DNA of 64,000 bases from Burkholderia arboris (GTDB taxonomy: Bacteria > Pseudomonadota > Gammaproteobacteria > Burkholderiales > Burkholderiaceae), in assembly GCF_902499125.1 (NCBI RefSeq), contig NZ_CABVPX010000038.1:1-64000 (forward strand). The letters run 5' to 3'. Below, piece by piece: positions 1-8,390 of the stretch (position 1 is the first letter of the stretch; every line of letters begins with the position of its first letter). The position numbers and the translations under genes are program-made. The notes beneath the pieces were generated by a model. It saw only the letters and a list, made by a program, of their open reading frames with translations. It made no database searches and was not told where the DNA came from.

Positions 1-389
1 ATGGCGGCGGCAACGGCGGTGGAAACGGCGGCGGAAACGGCGGTGGCAACGGCGGTGGCAACGGCGGTGGCAACGGCGGCGGCAACGGCGGCGGCAACGG
101 CGGCGGCAACGGCGGCGGCAACGGCGGCGGCAACGGCGGCGGAAACGGCGGCGGCAACGGCGGCGGAAACGGCAACGGCAACGGCAACGGCAACGGCGGC
201 GGAAACGGCAACGGCAATGGCGGCGGAAACGGCAACGGTGGCCACGGCAACGGCGGCGGCAACGGCAATGGCAACGGCAGTGGCGGCGCCGGCAATGGCG
301 GTGCCAACGGCGTCGGCAATGGCCACGGCACTGGCAACGGCAATGGCGGTGGTCACGGCAACGGCGGATCGTCCGGCGGCAACCACTGA
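1..389 (+). CDS. Gly/Asn-repeat protein, C-terminal part (5' end outside window)
   Basis: The frame whose codons start at base 3 stays open from the left edge to a TGA at 387-389. It encodes a run of GGGN tetrapeptides that decays into GN, GGH and GA repeats and ends SSGGNH. The DNA is an imperfect 12-bp repeat (GGCGGCGGCAAC). This frame is preferred because it alone stops before the convergent aldo/keto reductase and gives a coherent Gly/Asn composition; the frame beginning ATG at base 1 reads Ala/Thr and runs antisense into the reductase. Gly/Asn repeats occur in secreted or surface proteins, but no domain is visible here and I assign no function. The 5' part, and so any signal peptide, is missing. 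Confidence 0.6.
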   Translation, partial: GGGNGGGNGGGNGGGNGGGNGGGNGGGNGGGNGGGNGGGNGGGNGGGNGGGNGGGNGNGNGNGNGGGNGNGNGGGNGNGGHGNGGGNGNGNGSGGAGNGGANGVGNGHGTGNGNGGGHGNGGSSGGNH

Positions 390-416
390 CCGGAAGCGTT
401 GCCCGGCCAGGTGCGA

Positions 417-1262
417 TCAGAGCATCTCGAGCGCGCGCTTGCTGCGTGGCGGACGGAAATACGCGTCAAGCTGCGCGCGCTCGTCATCGCTCAACTCGAA
501 ATCGAGCGCGGCGCGATTGTCGCGCACGTGCTCGATCCTCGACGCCTTCGGGATCGCGAACACACCCGGCTGCGCGAGCACCCATGCCAGCGCGACCCGC
601 ATCACCGACACGCCGCGCAGCCGCGCAATCTCGTCGAGCGGCGAGCGTTTCGGCAACCGCCCGTGGTCGACCGGGCTATACGCCATCGCCGGCATCCGGT
701 GATCGGCGAGCCACGGCAGCAGGTCGAACTCCGGGCCGCGCCGCGCGATGTTGTAGAGGATCTGGTTGGTCGCGCACGCACTGCCGCCCGCTTCGCGGAC
801 GAGTTCGTCCATGTCGGCCGTATCGAAGTTGCTCACGCCCCAGTGACGGATCTTGCCGGCGCGCTGCAACGCCTCGAAACCCTCGACCGTCTCCTCGAGC
901 GGCACCGAGCCGCGCCAGTGCAGCAGGTACAGGTCGAGACGGTCGGTACGCAGGCGCTTGAGACTCGCGTCGCACGCGGCGATGACACCGCGCCGGCTCG
1001 CATGATGCGGATAGACCTTGCTGACGAGGAACACGTCGTCGCGCAGGCCTGCGAGCGCTTCGCCGACGAGCGCTTCGGTCGCGCCGTCGCCGTACATCTC
1101 GGCCGTATCGACCAGCGTCATCCCGAGTTCGATGCCCTCGCGCAGCGCGGCGATTTCGTCCGCGCGCCGGGCCGGCCGCTCGCCCATTTCCCAGGTACCC
1201 AGGCCAAGCTTCGGAATCGTCTCACCGTCCGGCAGGACGACCGTGGCGATCGTGTCTGTCAT
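417..1262 (-). CDS. Aldo/keto reductase
   Basis: A 281-residue protein of the NADPH-dependent aldo/keto reductase superfamily, a cytoplasmic reductase of aldehydes or ketones. The catalytic tetrad is visible as D52 and Y57 (VDTAEMYG), K82 (VSKVYP) and H115 (LLHW), and the length fits the small bacterial AKR branch that includes methylglyoxal reductases. The start at 1262 is chosen because MTDTIATV begins the conserved N-terminal strand and a GAGGAA element lies just upstream; the open frame extends further but without similarity. It is divergent from the GntR-type regulator across 166 bp, so that regulator may control it. The physiological substrate is not evident. Confidence 0.9.
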   Translation of the reverse strand: MTDTIATVVLPDGETIPKLGLGTWEMGERPARRADEIAALREGIELGMTLVDTAEMYGDGATEALVGEALAGLRDDVFLVSKVYPHHASRRGVIAACDASLKRLRTDRLDLYLLHWRGSVPLEETVEGFEALQRAGKIRHWGVSNFDTADMDELVREAGGSACATNQILYNIARRGPEFDLLPWLADHRMPAMAYSPVDHGRLPKRSPLDEIARLRGVSVMRVALAWVLAQPGVFAIPKASRIEHVRDNRAALDFELSDDERAQLDAYFRPPRSKRALEML

Positions 1263-1428
1263 GCGTTCCTCGTTGTGGATTCGCGGCCGCACACTGCGGC
1301 CGGAGCATGGAATACGACGCGTCAGTGTAGTCAATCGATGCGCCCGCGACCTATTACACGGCAAAAACCGGCTATAACGGCGCGGCATGATGACTTAGAA
1401 TGGCCGCAACCTGATCGATACCCATTCC

Positions 1429-2175
1429 ATGAAGGCACCCACGGACGACCGGTGGCAGGACCTGCGCCCCGACCCCGACAACGATACGCCGCTCTACCTG
1501 CAGCTCGCTCGCAAGCTCGGTGACGCAATCCACGACAACCGCTGGACGGCCGGCGAGGCGCTGCCTTCCGAGCGCGTGCTGTCCGAAGCGCTCGGCGTAT
1601 CGCGCATCACCGCACGCAAGGCGATCGCGCTGCTCGTCGAGCAGGGCTTGATCCGCCGCACGCAAGGCGCGGGCAACTTCATCCAGCCGCGCTACGAGGA
1701 TCCGCTGTCGCGACTGTCGAGCTTCAGCGAAATGCTCGAGCGCCGCGGCTTCAAGCCGAGCTCGCAATGGCTCGCGCGCGAAATTCAGCCCGCGAACCGC
1801 GACGAAGTGATCCAGCTCGGGCTGTCGCCGGCCGCATCCGTTACGCGCCTGAAACGCCTGCGTCTCGCCGACGGCATCGTGATGGCCGTCGAGAACTCGA
1901 CGTTCCCCGCGACGCTGATTCCCGATCCGCAGGCGATCGCCGGCTCGCTGTACAGCTATCTCGAAGCGCGCGGCACGCCGATCGTGCGCGCGCTGCAGCA
2001 TTTCCGCGCGGTCAACGCGACCGACGAGATCGCCGAACAGATGGGCATCGCGCCGCACGATGCGCTGCTGCTGATCACGCGGATCGGCTATACGTCAGAC
2101 CAGCGCGCGATCGAACTGACCGATACCTACTGCCGCAACGACTACTACGATTTCGTCGTCGAACTGCGCAAGTAA
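1429..2175 (+). CDS. GntR family transcriptional regulator, HutC/UTRA type
   Basis: A 248-residue one-component regulator. Residues about 20-90 form the GntR winged helix (PLYLQLARKL, then LPSERVLSEALGVSRITARKAI, then QGAGNFI), and about 95-240 form a UTRA effector domain with the typical FSEMLERRGFKPSS entry and the closing LTDTYCRNDYYDFVVEL. UTRA regulators sense small metabolites such as amino-sugar phosphates or urocanate. No nag or hut genes are adjacent, so the ligand is unknown. It is divergent from the aldo/keto reductase and convergent with the CoA transferase. Confidence 0.93.
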   Translation: MKAPTDDRWQDLRPDPDNDTPLYLQLARKLGDAIHDNRWTAGEALPSERVLSEALGVSRITARKAIALLVEQGLIRRTQGAGNFIQPRYEDPLSRLSSFSEMLERRGFKPSSQWLAREIQPANRDEVIQLGLSPAASVTRLKRLRLADGIVMAVENSTFPATLIPDPQAIAGSLYSYLEARGTPIVRALQHFRAVNATDEIAEQMGIAPHDALLLITRIGYTSDQRAIELTDTYCRNDYYDFVVELRK

Positions 2176-2196
2176 CGCACGTCGCGCCGCCGGCGC

Positions 2197-3588
2197 TCAC
2201 AGCCAGCGTGCGTCGTCGGTGCCGAGCGGCACGGGCGGCCGCGCGAACGACGGCGGCGTCACCGACAAGCGCTCGGCCGGCCGCACGGTGTCGAGCGCCC
2301 CGAACGGCGACGCGATGCGCTCGATCCGGTCGCGCACGTCGGCAGGCGCGAGATCGGGTGCCCGCAGCCCGTCCGGCACGACGCCGAACGACTGCAGCCA
2401 GCGTCCCGTCTGCGCGAGCGACGTCCGCACGTGCCAGCTTCCCCCTTCACGCGCCCGCCGCGCGAGCGCAATCATCGCGCCGAACGCCGCGAGATAACCC
2501 GTCGCATGATCGAGCGCCTGGCACGGCAGATGGCGCGGCGCGTCCGCATGCGCGGCCTGCTGCTCCTGCCATGCGATACCGCTCGCCGACTGTACGAGAC
2601 TGTCGAAACCGCGCCGCTTCGCCCACGGCCCCGCGTGCCCGTACGCCGACACCGACACGCACACGATGCCGGGCCGCAGCGCCGCGAGTGCCTGCGGCGC
2701 GAAACCACGTGCCGTGAGCGCGCCAGGCCGGTACGCCTGCAGAAAGACGTCGGCATCGCTCGCGAGTGCCTGCAGCGTATCGACGCCCGCCGCGTCGCGC
2801 AGATCGATCCACGTCGAACGCTTGCCGCGCCCGTTGTCGATCACGAGCGGCGCGATGTTCGGCAGATGCGGACCGTTGACGAGCAGCGTCTGCGCACCGT
2901 GCGATGCCAGCGTGCGGCCCGCGACCGGCCCCGCGATGATGCGCGTGAGATCGAGCACGCGCACGCCGGCAAGCGGCTGGCCGGCGTCGCCGCGGCCGAC
3001 CGGCTCGGCCGGCGCATCGCCGATCCGCTCGATTTCGAACAGCGGCAACGACGCAATCGCACGCGCCTGCTCGTGTTCCGCCCATTCCTCAGGTGTTCTG
3101 ATCAATGCCGCGCACAAGCCGGCCTCGGCCAGCGCGGTATCGAGCGCCACGCCGTCCCAGGTACGGATCGCCGCGGCGACATCGGCGGGTTGCGCGCCGC
3201 AGCCAAGCACGCCGAGGATGCCGTGCAAGTGATGCGGAAAGTTCGCGTGCAGCTGAATCCAGCGCCCGTCGCCGGTCTCGAAGAAACCCGTCACCGGATG
3301 ACGCAACTCCGGCGGCGGGCCGTCGTCGACGCGCAGGTAGCGCTCGCTGCGGAACGCAACGAGCGCGTCGCGCACCGACACGTCGACGGCTTGCGCGACG
3401 CCCGTGCGAAGCCGGTGGCATTCGGCGGCCGCGAGCCCGGCTGCCGCGATCGTCGCGACGGCGAGCGTGCCGACCTTGAACGTCGACGGCAGCGTCGGGT
3501 CCCGGCCCGTCACGGTCGCGCGGGCCAGCGCGCCAGGATCGCCGTGTGCGAGTTGCCACAGATGCGTCAATGCGAGTTCGGGTGTCAT
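2197..3588 (-). CDS. CaiB/BaiF family CoA transferase
   Basis: A 463-residue class III CoA transferase, which would move CoA between acyl groups in the cytosol. Two family segments are visible: an N-terminal part with VDVSVRDALVAFRSERY, and a C-terminal part starting GVRVLDLTRIIAGPVAGRTLASHGAQTLLV, the CoA-binding signature, followed by RGKRSTWIDLRDAAG. The order of these segments, with the signature at about residue 210, differs from the canonical single-domain member (~400 aa, signature near residue 10), suggesting a duplicated or permuted two-domain form. It is divergent from the HTH-citrate synthase with a palindrome between them, so a shared acyl-CoA pathway is plausible. Substrate unknown. 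Confidence 0.85.
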   Translation of the reverse strand: MTPELALTHLWQLAHGDPGALARATVTGRDPTLPSTFKVGTLAVATIAAAGLAAAECHRLRTGVAQAVDVSVRDALVAFRSERYLRVDDGPPPELRHPVTGFFETGDGRWIQLHANFPHHLHGILGVLGCGAQPADVAAAIRTWDGVALDTALAEAGLCAALIRTPEEWAEHEQARAIASLPLFEIERIGDAPAEPVGRGDAGQPLAGVRVLDLTRIIAGPVAGRTLASHGAQTLLVNGPHLPNIAPLVIDNGRGKRSTWIDLRDAAGVDTLQALASDADVFLQAYRPGALTARGFAPQALAALRPGIVCVSVSAYGHAGPWAKRRGFDSLVQSASGIAWQEQQAAHADAPRHLPCQALDHATGYLAAFGAMIALARRAREGGSWHVRTSLAQTGRWLQSFGVVPDGLRAPDLAPADVRDRIERIASPFGALDTVRPAERLSVTPPSFARPPVPLGTDDARWL

Positions 3589-3639
3589 GGTGCTGGGGAG
3601 TCGTTGAGGAGACGAAATCGAGTCTAGAATTCGCGACAG

Positions 3640-3667
3640 GCGCGATCAATCTTGATTGCGCGAATCA
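3640..3667. promoter_or_regulatory. Overlapping inverted repeats between CoA transferase and HTH-citrate synthase
   Basis: GCGCGATCAA (3640-3649) is followed, after TC, by TTGATTGCGC (3652-3661), an inverted repeat with one mismatch. Overlapping it is a perfect TGATT-N5-AATCA palindrome (3653-3667). It lies midway between two divergent start codons, about 50 bp upstream of one and 60 bp upstream of the other, where an operator would be expected. Regulation by the helix-turn-helix domain of the adjacent citrate synthase homologue is inference. Confidence 0.45.
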
Positions 3668-3726
3668 ATACATAACGAATAGTTGTAGCGGGGCCGCGTT
3701 TCATGCCCCCGACAGGAGCCACCGGC

Positions 3727-4959
3727 ATGAGATCCCTCAGTGCACCGGAAGCCGCCGGCATCCTCGGTGTCAGCGTGAGTACGCTGTATGCGTACGTGAG
3801 CCGCGGCCTGCTGCGCTCGCTGCCCGACGGCGCGACCAAGCGCCGCTGCTACGACGCGGATGAAGTGCGCCTGCTTGCGCGCCGCCGCGCCGACGCGAAA
3901 CGCGCGGGCGGCGTCGCCGAACGTTCGCTCGACTGGGGCGTGCCGGTACTGGAATCGCGGATCACGCAGATCGCGGGCGGCCGCCTGCACTACCGCGGCG
4001 CCGATGCGGTCGCACTCGCCGCCGAAGCGACGCTCGAAGAAACGGCCGCGCGGCTCTGGGACTGTCCGCCCGCGCGGCTGGCACACGCCTCGCTCGCGTC
4101 GACCGGTTTCGACGCCGCGCAATGGGACGACTGGGCGCGTCGCTGGGCGCATCTCGCGCCGCTCGAACGCACGCTGGTGCTGCTGCCTGCCGCGGCCGCA
4201 TCGTTGCCGCGCTTATGGGCGCAGGGGCGCGACGCGCAGCTTGATGCCGGCACGCTGCTGCTGCGCGTCGCAACGGCCGCACTCGCCGGCATCGCGCCGG
4301 GCGACGCGCCCGTACACCGGCAGCTCGCGACTGCATGGCGCGTGCGGCGGCGCGACGAAGCCGACCTGCTGCGGCGCGCGCTCGTGCTGTGCGCCGATCA
4401 CGAACTGAATCCGTCGACCTTCGCGGTGCGCTGCATCGCGTCGACCGGCACCCACCTGTTCGGCGCAATTGCGGGCGGGCTCGCGGCGCTGTCGGGGCCG
4501 CGCCACGGCGGCGAGACGTTCCGAGCCGGTACGCTGCTCGACGAAGCGGCCCGCGCCGCCGACCTCGATCGCTACCTCGCCCTGCGGCTGGCGCACGACG
4601 AACGCACGGACGGCGGCCGCACCGCCCTGTCCGGCTTTGCGCACCCGCTCTACCCCGACGGCGACCCGCGTTCGCGGGCGCTGCTCGACGCGCTGCAGGC
4701 CGCAGTGCCCGACCGGCCGGCGCTGCGGGTGGCGCACGCGCTCGCCGCGCGCGTCGAAGCAGCCACCGGCCTGCGCCCCGCGATCGATTTCGCGCTCGCG
4801 GTGCTGGAACGCACGCTCGCGCTGCCCGACGGCGCGGCGTTCACGCTGTTCGCGGCCGGCCGCACGGCAGGCTGGATCGCGCATGCGCTCGAACAGTACG
4901 CGGACGGGAAGCTGATCCGGCCGCGGGCGCGCTACGTCGGCAGCGACGCGGCCGTGTGA
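3727..4959 (+). CDS. Citrate synthase family protein with N-terminal helix-turn-helix
   Basis: A 410-residue protein. Residues about 1-55 form a MerR/excisionase-type helix-turn-helix (SAPEAAGILGVSVSTLYAYV, then RRCYDADEVRLLARRRAD). The rest is a citrate/2-methylcitrate synthase fold, which condenses acyl-CoA with oxaloacetate; recognisable parts include the ASTGTHLFGAIAGGLAAL region and the histidine-containing RHGGE and FAHPLYPDGDP segments. I chose 3727 rather than the in-frame ATG at 3703 because a GGAG lies between them, 8 bases before MRSLSAP. A DNA-binding domain on a TCA-type enzyme is unusual among well-studied enzymes, though this architecture recurs in proteobacterial genomes. It may be an enzyme, a metabolite-sensing regulator, or both. 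Confidence 0.85.
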   Translation: MRSLSAPEAAGILGVSVSTLYAYVSRGLLRSLPDGATKRRCYDADEVRLLARRRADAKRAGGVAERSLDWGVPVLESRITQIAGGRLHYRGADAVALAAEATLEETAARLWDCPPARLAHASLASTGFDAAQWDDWARRWAHLAPLERTLVLLPAAAASLPRLWAQGRDAQLDAGTLLLRVATAALAGIAPGDAPVHRQLATAWRVRRRDEADLLRRALVLCADHELNPSTFAVRCIASTGTHLFGAIAGGLAALSGPRHGGETFRAGTLLDEAARAADLDRYLALRLAHDERTDGGRTALSGFAHPLYPDGDPRSRALLDALQAAVPDRPALRVAHALAARVEAATGLRPAIDFALAVLERTLALPDGAAFTLFAAGRTAGWIAHALEQYADGKLIRPRARYVGSDAAV

Positions 4960-5255
4960 CGCCGGCCGTCGCGCCATGCGGCGAACGGACGCCACCACGC
5001 GTGCGCGGTGTGCGCGGCCGGCGCCGCGAGCGGACCGAACGCGAACGTCGCGCCGCGCCGCCCCGCGCTGACCCACGCGCGCGTGCCGGGCAGCAACGTC
5101 AGCGACGCGCCGGCGCCCAGCCAGTGATCGTCGGGCCGGCCCTCGACGGTCACCCACACCTCGCCCTCGGCCACTTCGAGCAGCGTGCGATCGACGATCC
5201 GCCACCGTCCGGCCGGCTCGTCGCCGTCCATCACGTAAAGTCGCAGTTCGCGCAT
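4932..5255 (-). CDS. DUF2917 family protein
   Basis: A small 107-residue protein with no signal peptide, starting MRELRLYVMDGDEPAGRWRI. The pattern of a short beta-rich domain (LLEVAEGEVWVTVEG, then GAGASLTLLPGTRAWV) matches the DUF2917 family, a cupin-like domain of unknown function common in Burkholderia. A perfect AGGAGG lies 7 bases before the ATG at 5255, which fixes the start. Its last 28 bases overlap the 3' end of the convergent citrate synthase homologue. Function unknown. Confidence 0.75.
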   Translation of the reverse strand: MRELRLYVMDGDEPAGRWRIVDRTLLEVAEGEVWVTVEGRPDDHWLGAGASLTLLPGTRAWVSAGRRGATFAFGPLAAPAAHTAHAWWRPFAAWRDGRRHTAASLPT

Positions 5256-5479
5256 GGCAGCCTCCTGGTCGCACGGGTTCGATGACACCAGTATTTCGGA
5301 CAGTGGCAGCACACGGACAGATACGGCTGCAGACACTTTTAGCTGAACTGTACTGGCCGACCGACGGGGACAGGCATCGGCCCGCCGGGCCCGGCACCGC
5401 CCGGCATGCCGCCCCGAACCTGCACGGCGCGGCGGCTTTCCCTACAATGTCGGCTGTCCCGCGCCACCGTCCCGCCCTC

Positions 5480-6916
5480 ATGTTCCAGCGCCCGCCTGCC
5501 GCCGCCCCCGGCGAAAAGAACCTCACCGTGATGCTCTGGCTCGTTGCGACGGGCTTCTTCATGCAGACGCTCGATTCGACGATCGTCAATACGGCACTGC
5601 CGTCGATGGCCGCGAGCCTCGGCGAATCGCCGCTGCGGATGCAGTCGGTCGTGATCGCGTACTCGCTGACGATGGCGGTGATGATCCCCGTGTCGGGCTG
5701 GCTGGCCGATACGTTCGGCACGCGGCGCGTGTTCTTCAGCGCGATCCTGGTGTTCTCGCTCGGCTCGCTGCTGTGCGCGAACGCGCATACGCTGACGCAG
5801 CTCGTCGCATTCCGCGTCGTGCAGGGCGTCGGCGGCGCGATGCTGCTGCCGGTCGGGCGGCTCGCGGTGCTGCGCACGTTCCCGGCCGAACGCTACCTGC
5901 CCGCGCTGTCGTTCGTCGCGATTCCGGGCCTGATCGGCCCGCTGATCGGGCCGACGCTCGGCGGCTGGCTCGTGAAGATAGCGTCGTGGCACTGGATCTT
6001 CCTGATCAACGTGCCGGTCGGCGTCGCGGGCTGCATCGCGACTTTCTATTCGATGCCCGATTCGCGCAACCCGGCCGTCGGCCGCTTCGACCTGAAAGGC
6101 TATCTGCTGCTGACGATCGGCATGGTCGCGATCTCGCTGTCGCTCGACGGGCTCGCCGATCTCGGCATGCAGCACGCGGCCGTGCTCGTGCTGCTGATCC
6201 TGAGCCTCGCGTGCTTCGTCGCGTACGGGCTGTATGCGGTGCGCGCGCCGCAACCGATCTTCTCGCTCGAACTGTTCAGGATCCACACGTTCAGCGTCGG
6301 GCTGCTCGGCAACCTGTTCGCGCGGATCGGCAGCGGCGCAATGCCGTACCTGATCCCGCTGCTGCTGCAGGTGAGCCTCGGCTACTCGGCGTTCGAGGCC
6401 GGGCTGATGATGCTGCCGGTCGCCGCAGCCGGGATGTTCTCGAAGCGGATCATCACGCGGCTGATCACGCAGCACGGCTACCGCAAGGTGTTGCTCGCGA
6501 ACACGATCATGGTCGGCGTGATGATGGCCAGCTTCGCGCTGATGCGCGACACTGTGCCGGTGTGGGTGAAGGTCGTGCATCTCGCGCTGTTCGGCGGGTT
6601 CAACTCGATGCAGTTCACCGCGATGAACACGCTGACGTTGAAGGATCTCGGCACGGGCGGCGCGAGCAGCGGCAACAGCCTGTTCTCGCTCGTGCAGATG
6701 CTGTCGATGAGCCTCGGCGTCACGGTCGCGGGCGCGCTGCTCGCGACGTTCACGGGCATGCTGCGCACCGTGACCCCCAGCAACACGCTGCCGGCGTTCC
6801 ATGCGACGTTCATCTGCGTCGGGATCATCACGGCCGCGTCCGCGTGGATCTTCGCGCAGCTCGCGCCCGAGATCCGCAGCACCGCGCGCAAGACCGACCC
6901 GTCCGAGCGCGCGTGA
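5480..6916 (+). CDS. DHA2 family MFS multidrug efflux transporter (MdtD/EmrB-like)
   Basis: A 478-residue inner-membrane drug:H+ antiporter of the 14-helix DHA2 branch. It shows the family start LVATGFFMQTLDSTIVNTALPSMA, motif A (GWLADTFGTRRVFF), and motif C-like FVAIPGLIGPLIGPTLGGWLV. Length matches E. coli MdtD (about 470). The start at 5480 was chosen because the ATG at 5447 overlaps a -10-like TACAAT (5443-5448), which would make it untranslated leader. It is monocistronic; no membrane-fusion protein lies beside it, which fits MdtD rather than the EmrAB tripartite pump. The exported compound is not inferable. Confidence 0.88.
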   Translation: MFQRPPAAAPGEKNLTVMLWLVATGFFMQTLDSTIVNTALPSMAASLGESPLRMQSVVIAYSLTMAVMIPVSGWLADTFGTRRVFFSAILVFSLGSLLCANAHTLTQLVAFRVVQGVGGAMLLPVGRLAVLRTFPAERYLPALSFVAIPGLIGPLIGPTLGGWLVKIASWHWIFLINVPVGVAGCIATFYSMPDSRNPAVGRFDLKGYLLLTIGMVAISLSLDGLADLGMQHAAVLVLLILSLACFVAYGLYAVRAPQPIFSLELFRIHTFSVGLLGNLFARIGSGAMPYLIPLLLQVSLGYSAFEAGLMMLPVAAAGMFSKRIITRLITQHGYRKVLLANTIMVGVMMASFALMRDTVPVWVKVVHLALFGGFNSMQFTAMNTLTLKDLGTGGASSGNSLFSLVQMLSMSLGVTVAGALLATFTGMLRTVTPSNTLPAFHATFICVGIITAASAWIFAQLAPEIRSTARKTDPSERA

Positions 6917-7096
6917 CGCGCGGCGCGCGCCGAACCGGGTCGGCGCGCACCATCGCGGTGCAGCCGGCCCCGCCGATGCGCGCCGCGATGCCCGGCTCCC
7001 CGGCCGCGACGGGCCGCCGCACGTGGCACGGTGCCGTGCATGCTTCTTGCTCGCCTATTCTCTAGGTAAACTGGCAGTCTTCCTTCGGCCGACATC

Positions 7097-8371
7097 ATGA
7101 GCATGATCGAAATCGATCCCCCCGGCTTTCAGCCGCCCCGCCCCGTCGCCGGCGACGACGGGAACCGGCGCACCGTGCTGTACGGCGGCTACACCGTGTT
7201 CAGCGTGTTCCAGCCCGTTTTCTCGGTGTCGCACCGTCGCGCGATCGGCTATCACGCGTCGCTGCGCGCGCACGACGAGGAAAGCCGCCAGGTGGCGTCG
7301 CACGAGGTGTTCACGCAGGCGGCGCGCCGCGGCGACCTGCTCGAACTCGGCCGGCTCGCCGAATCGTTGCATCTCGGTAACTTCCACGCGTTCGACAGTC
7401 ACGACGAGTGGCTCTTCCTGAGCCTGCATCCGGCCGCGCTGATGGACACCATCTACGGCGACGCGCTGCTCGCGAACCTGAAGGCGCTCGGGCTGCCGCC
7501 GCACCGCGTGGTGCTCGAGGTGCCGGAGCAGGCCGGCGGCGAGACGCCGCGCTACGCGGCGATCATCGACGGGCTGCGCAAGGCCGGCTTCCTGGTCGCG
7601 CTCGTCGGGTTCGGCGCGAAGCATTCGAACGTCGACCGCGTGTGGCACCTGCATCCGGACATCGTCACGCTCGACCGCGGCATCCTCGCGCAGGCAAGCG
7701 AGCACTCGCATCTCGAACGCGTGCTGCCGGGGCTCGTGTCGCTGCTGCACGAATCCGGACAGCTCGTGCTGATGGGCGGCCTGTCGACCGAACGCGACGC
7801 GCTGATCGCGCTCGAATGCGACGTCGATTTCGTGCAGGGCCAGTATTTCGCGGGGCCGAGCGTCGATCCCGTGCAGCCGCAGGCCGCCGCGGGCTGCATG
7901 GATACGCTGTCGGCCGCGCTGCGGCTGCGCGTCGCGCAGCGCGAGCGCACGCAGGCGGAACGGCTCGCACCGTACGTCGCCGCGCTCGAGGAAGCGAGCC
8001 AAAAACTCGGCGCCGGCGAATCGCTCACCGATGCGGCCGGCGCCGTGCTCGGGCTGCCCGAAACTGCGCGCTGCTTCCTGCTCGACGCGTCGGGCCGCCA
8101 GATCGGCGACAACGTGCTCGCGCGCGGCAGCGTGTCGCAACGCGCCAAGCGCTTCCGGCCGTTGCTGCACTCCGAAGGCGCCAGCTGGGAACGCCGTCCG
8201 TACTTCATCGACGCGATGCGCGCGCCGGGGCGCGTGCATCTGACACCGCCCTACCTGTCGATCAACGAGGCGCACCTGTGCGTGACCGCGTCGATCGCCG
8301 CACCGGCCGCAACCGGCATGCAGGTGCTCTGCGTCGACATCAACTGGGAAGCGGCGCTCAGCCGCGAGTAA
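7097..8371 (+). CDS. Degenerate EAL-domain protein, probably catalytically inactive
   Basis: A 424-residue protein. Residues about 30-265 align with an EAL (c-di-GMP phosphodiesterase) fold (FQPVFSVSHRRAIGYHASLR, LVLEVPEQ, VDFVQGQYFAGP), followed by a linker and a C-terminal PDC/Cache-like sensor region (ETARCFLLDASGRQIGDNV, RPYFIDAM, TPPYLSINEAHLCVTASIA). Several metal and catalytic residues are missing: EAL reads HAS, the NLSP Asn is Ser, the DDFG pair reads VGFG, the K of LKID is Thr, and the AEGVE Glu is Gly. The EVPE glutamates and the VQG Gln remain. It is therefore more likely a c-di-GMP or protein-binding regulator than an enzyme. No transmembrane segment is seen, so it is probably cytoplasmic. 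Confidence 0.85.
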   Translation: MSMIEIDPPGFQPPRPVAGDDGNRRTVLYGGYTVFSVFQPVFSVSHRRAIGYHASLRAHDEESRQVASHEVFTQAARRGDLLELGRLAESLHLGNFHAFDSHDEWLFLSLHPAALMDTIYGDALLANLKALGLPPHRVVLEVPEQAGGETPRYAAIIDGLRKAGFLVALVGFGAKHSNVDRVWHLHPDIVTLDRGILAQASEHSHLERVLPGLVSLLHESGQLVLMGGLSTERDALIALECDVDFVQGQYFAGPSVDPVQPQAAAGCMDTLSAALRLRVAQRERTQAERLAPYVAALEEASQKLGAGESLTDAAGAVLGLPETARCFLLDASGRQIGDNVLARGSVSQRAKRFRPLLHSEGASWERRPYFIDAMRAPGRVHLTPPYLSINEAHLCVTASIAAPAATGMQVLCVDINWEAALSRE

Positions 8372-8390
8372 GCGCGATGGCGCGCCGCCC

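Noticed and set aside
1..702. Open reading frame beginning ATG at base 1, rich in Ala and Thr
   Set aside because: It runs antisense through the aldo/keto reductase and its composition is an artefact of the GGC/AAC repeat read out of frame. The Gly/Asn frame stops properly at 389.
5339..6802. A 487-codon minus-strand frame opposite the DHA2 efflux gene
   Set aside because: Composition is Arg/Gln/His-rich with no family resemblance, typical of antisense frames in GC-rich DNA; no ribosome-binding site.
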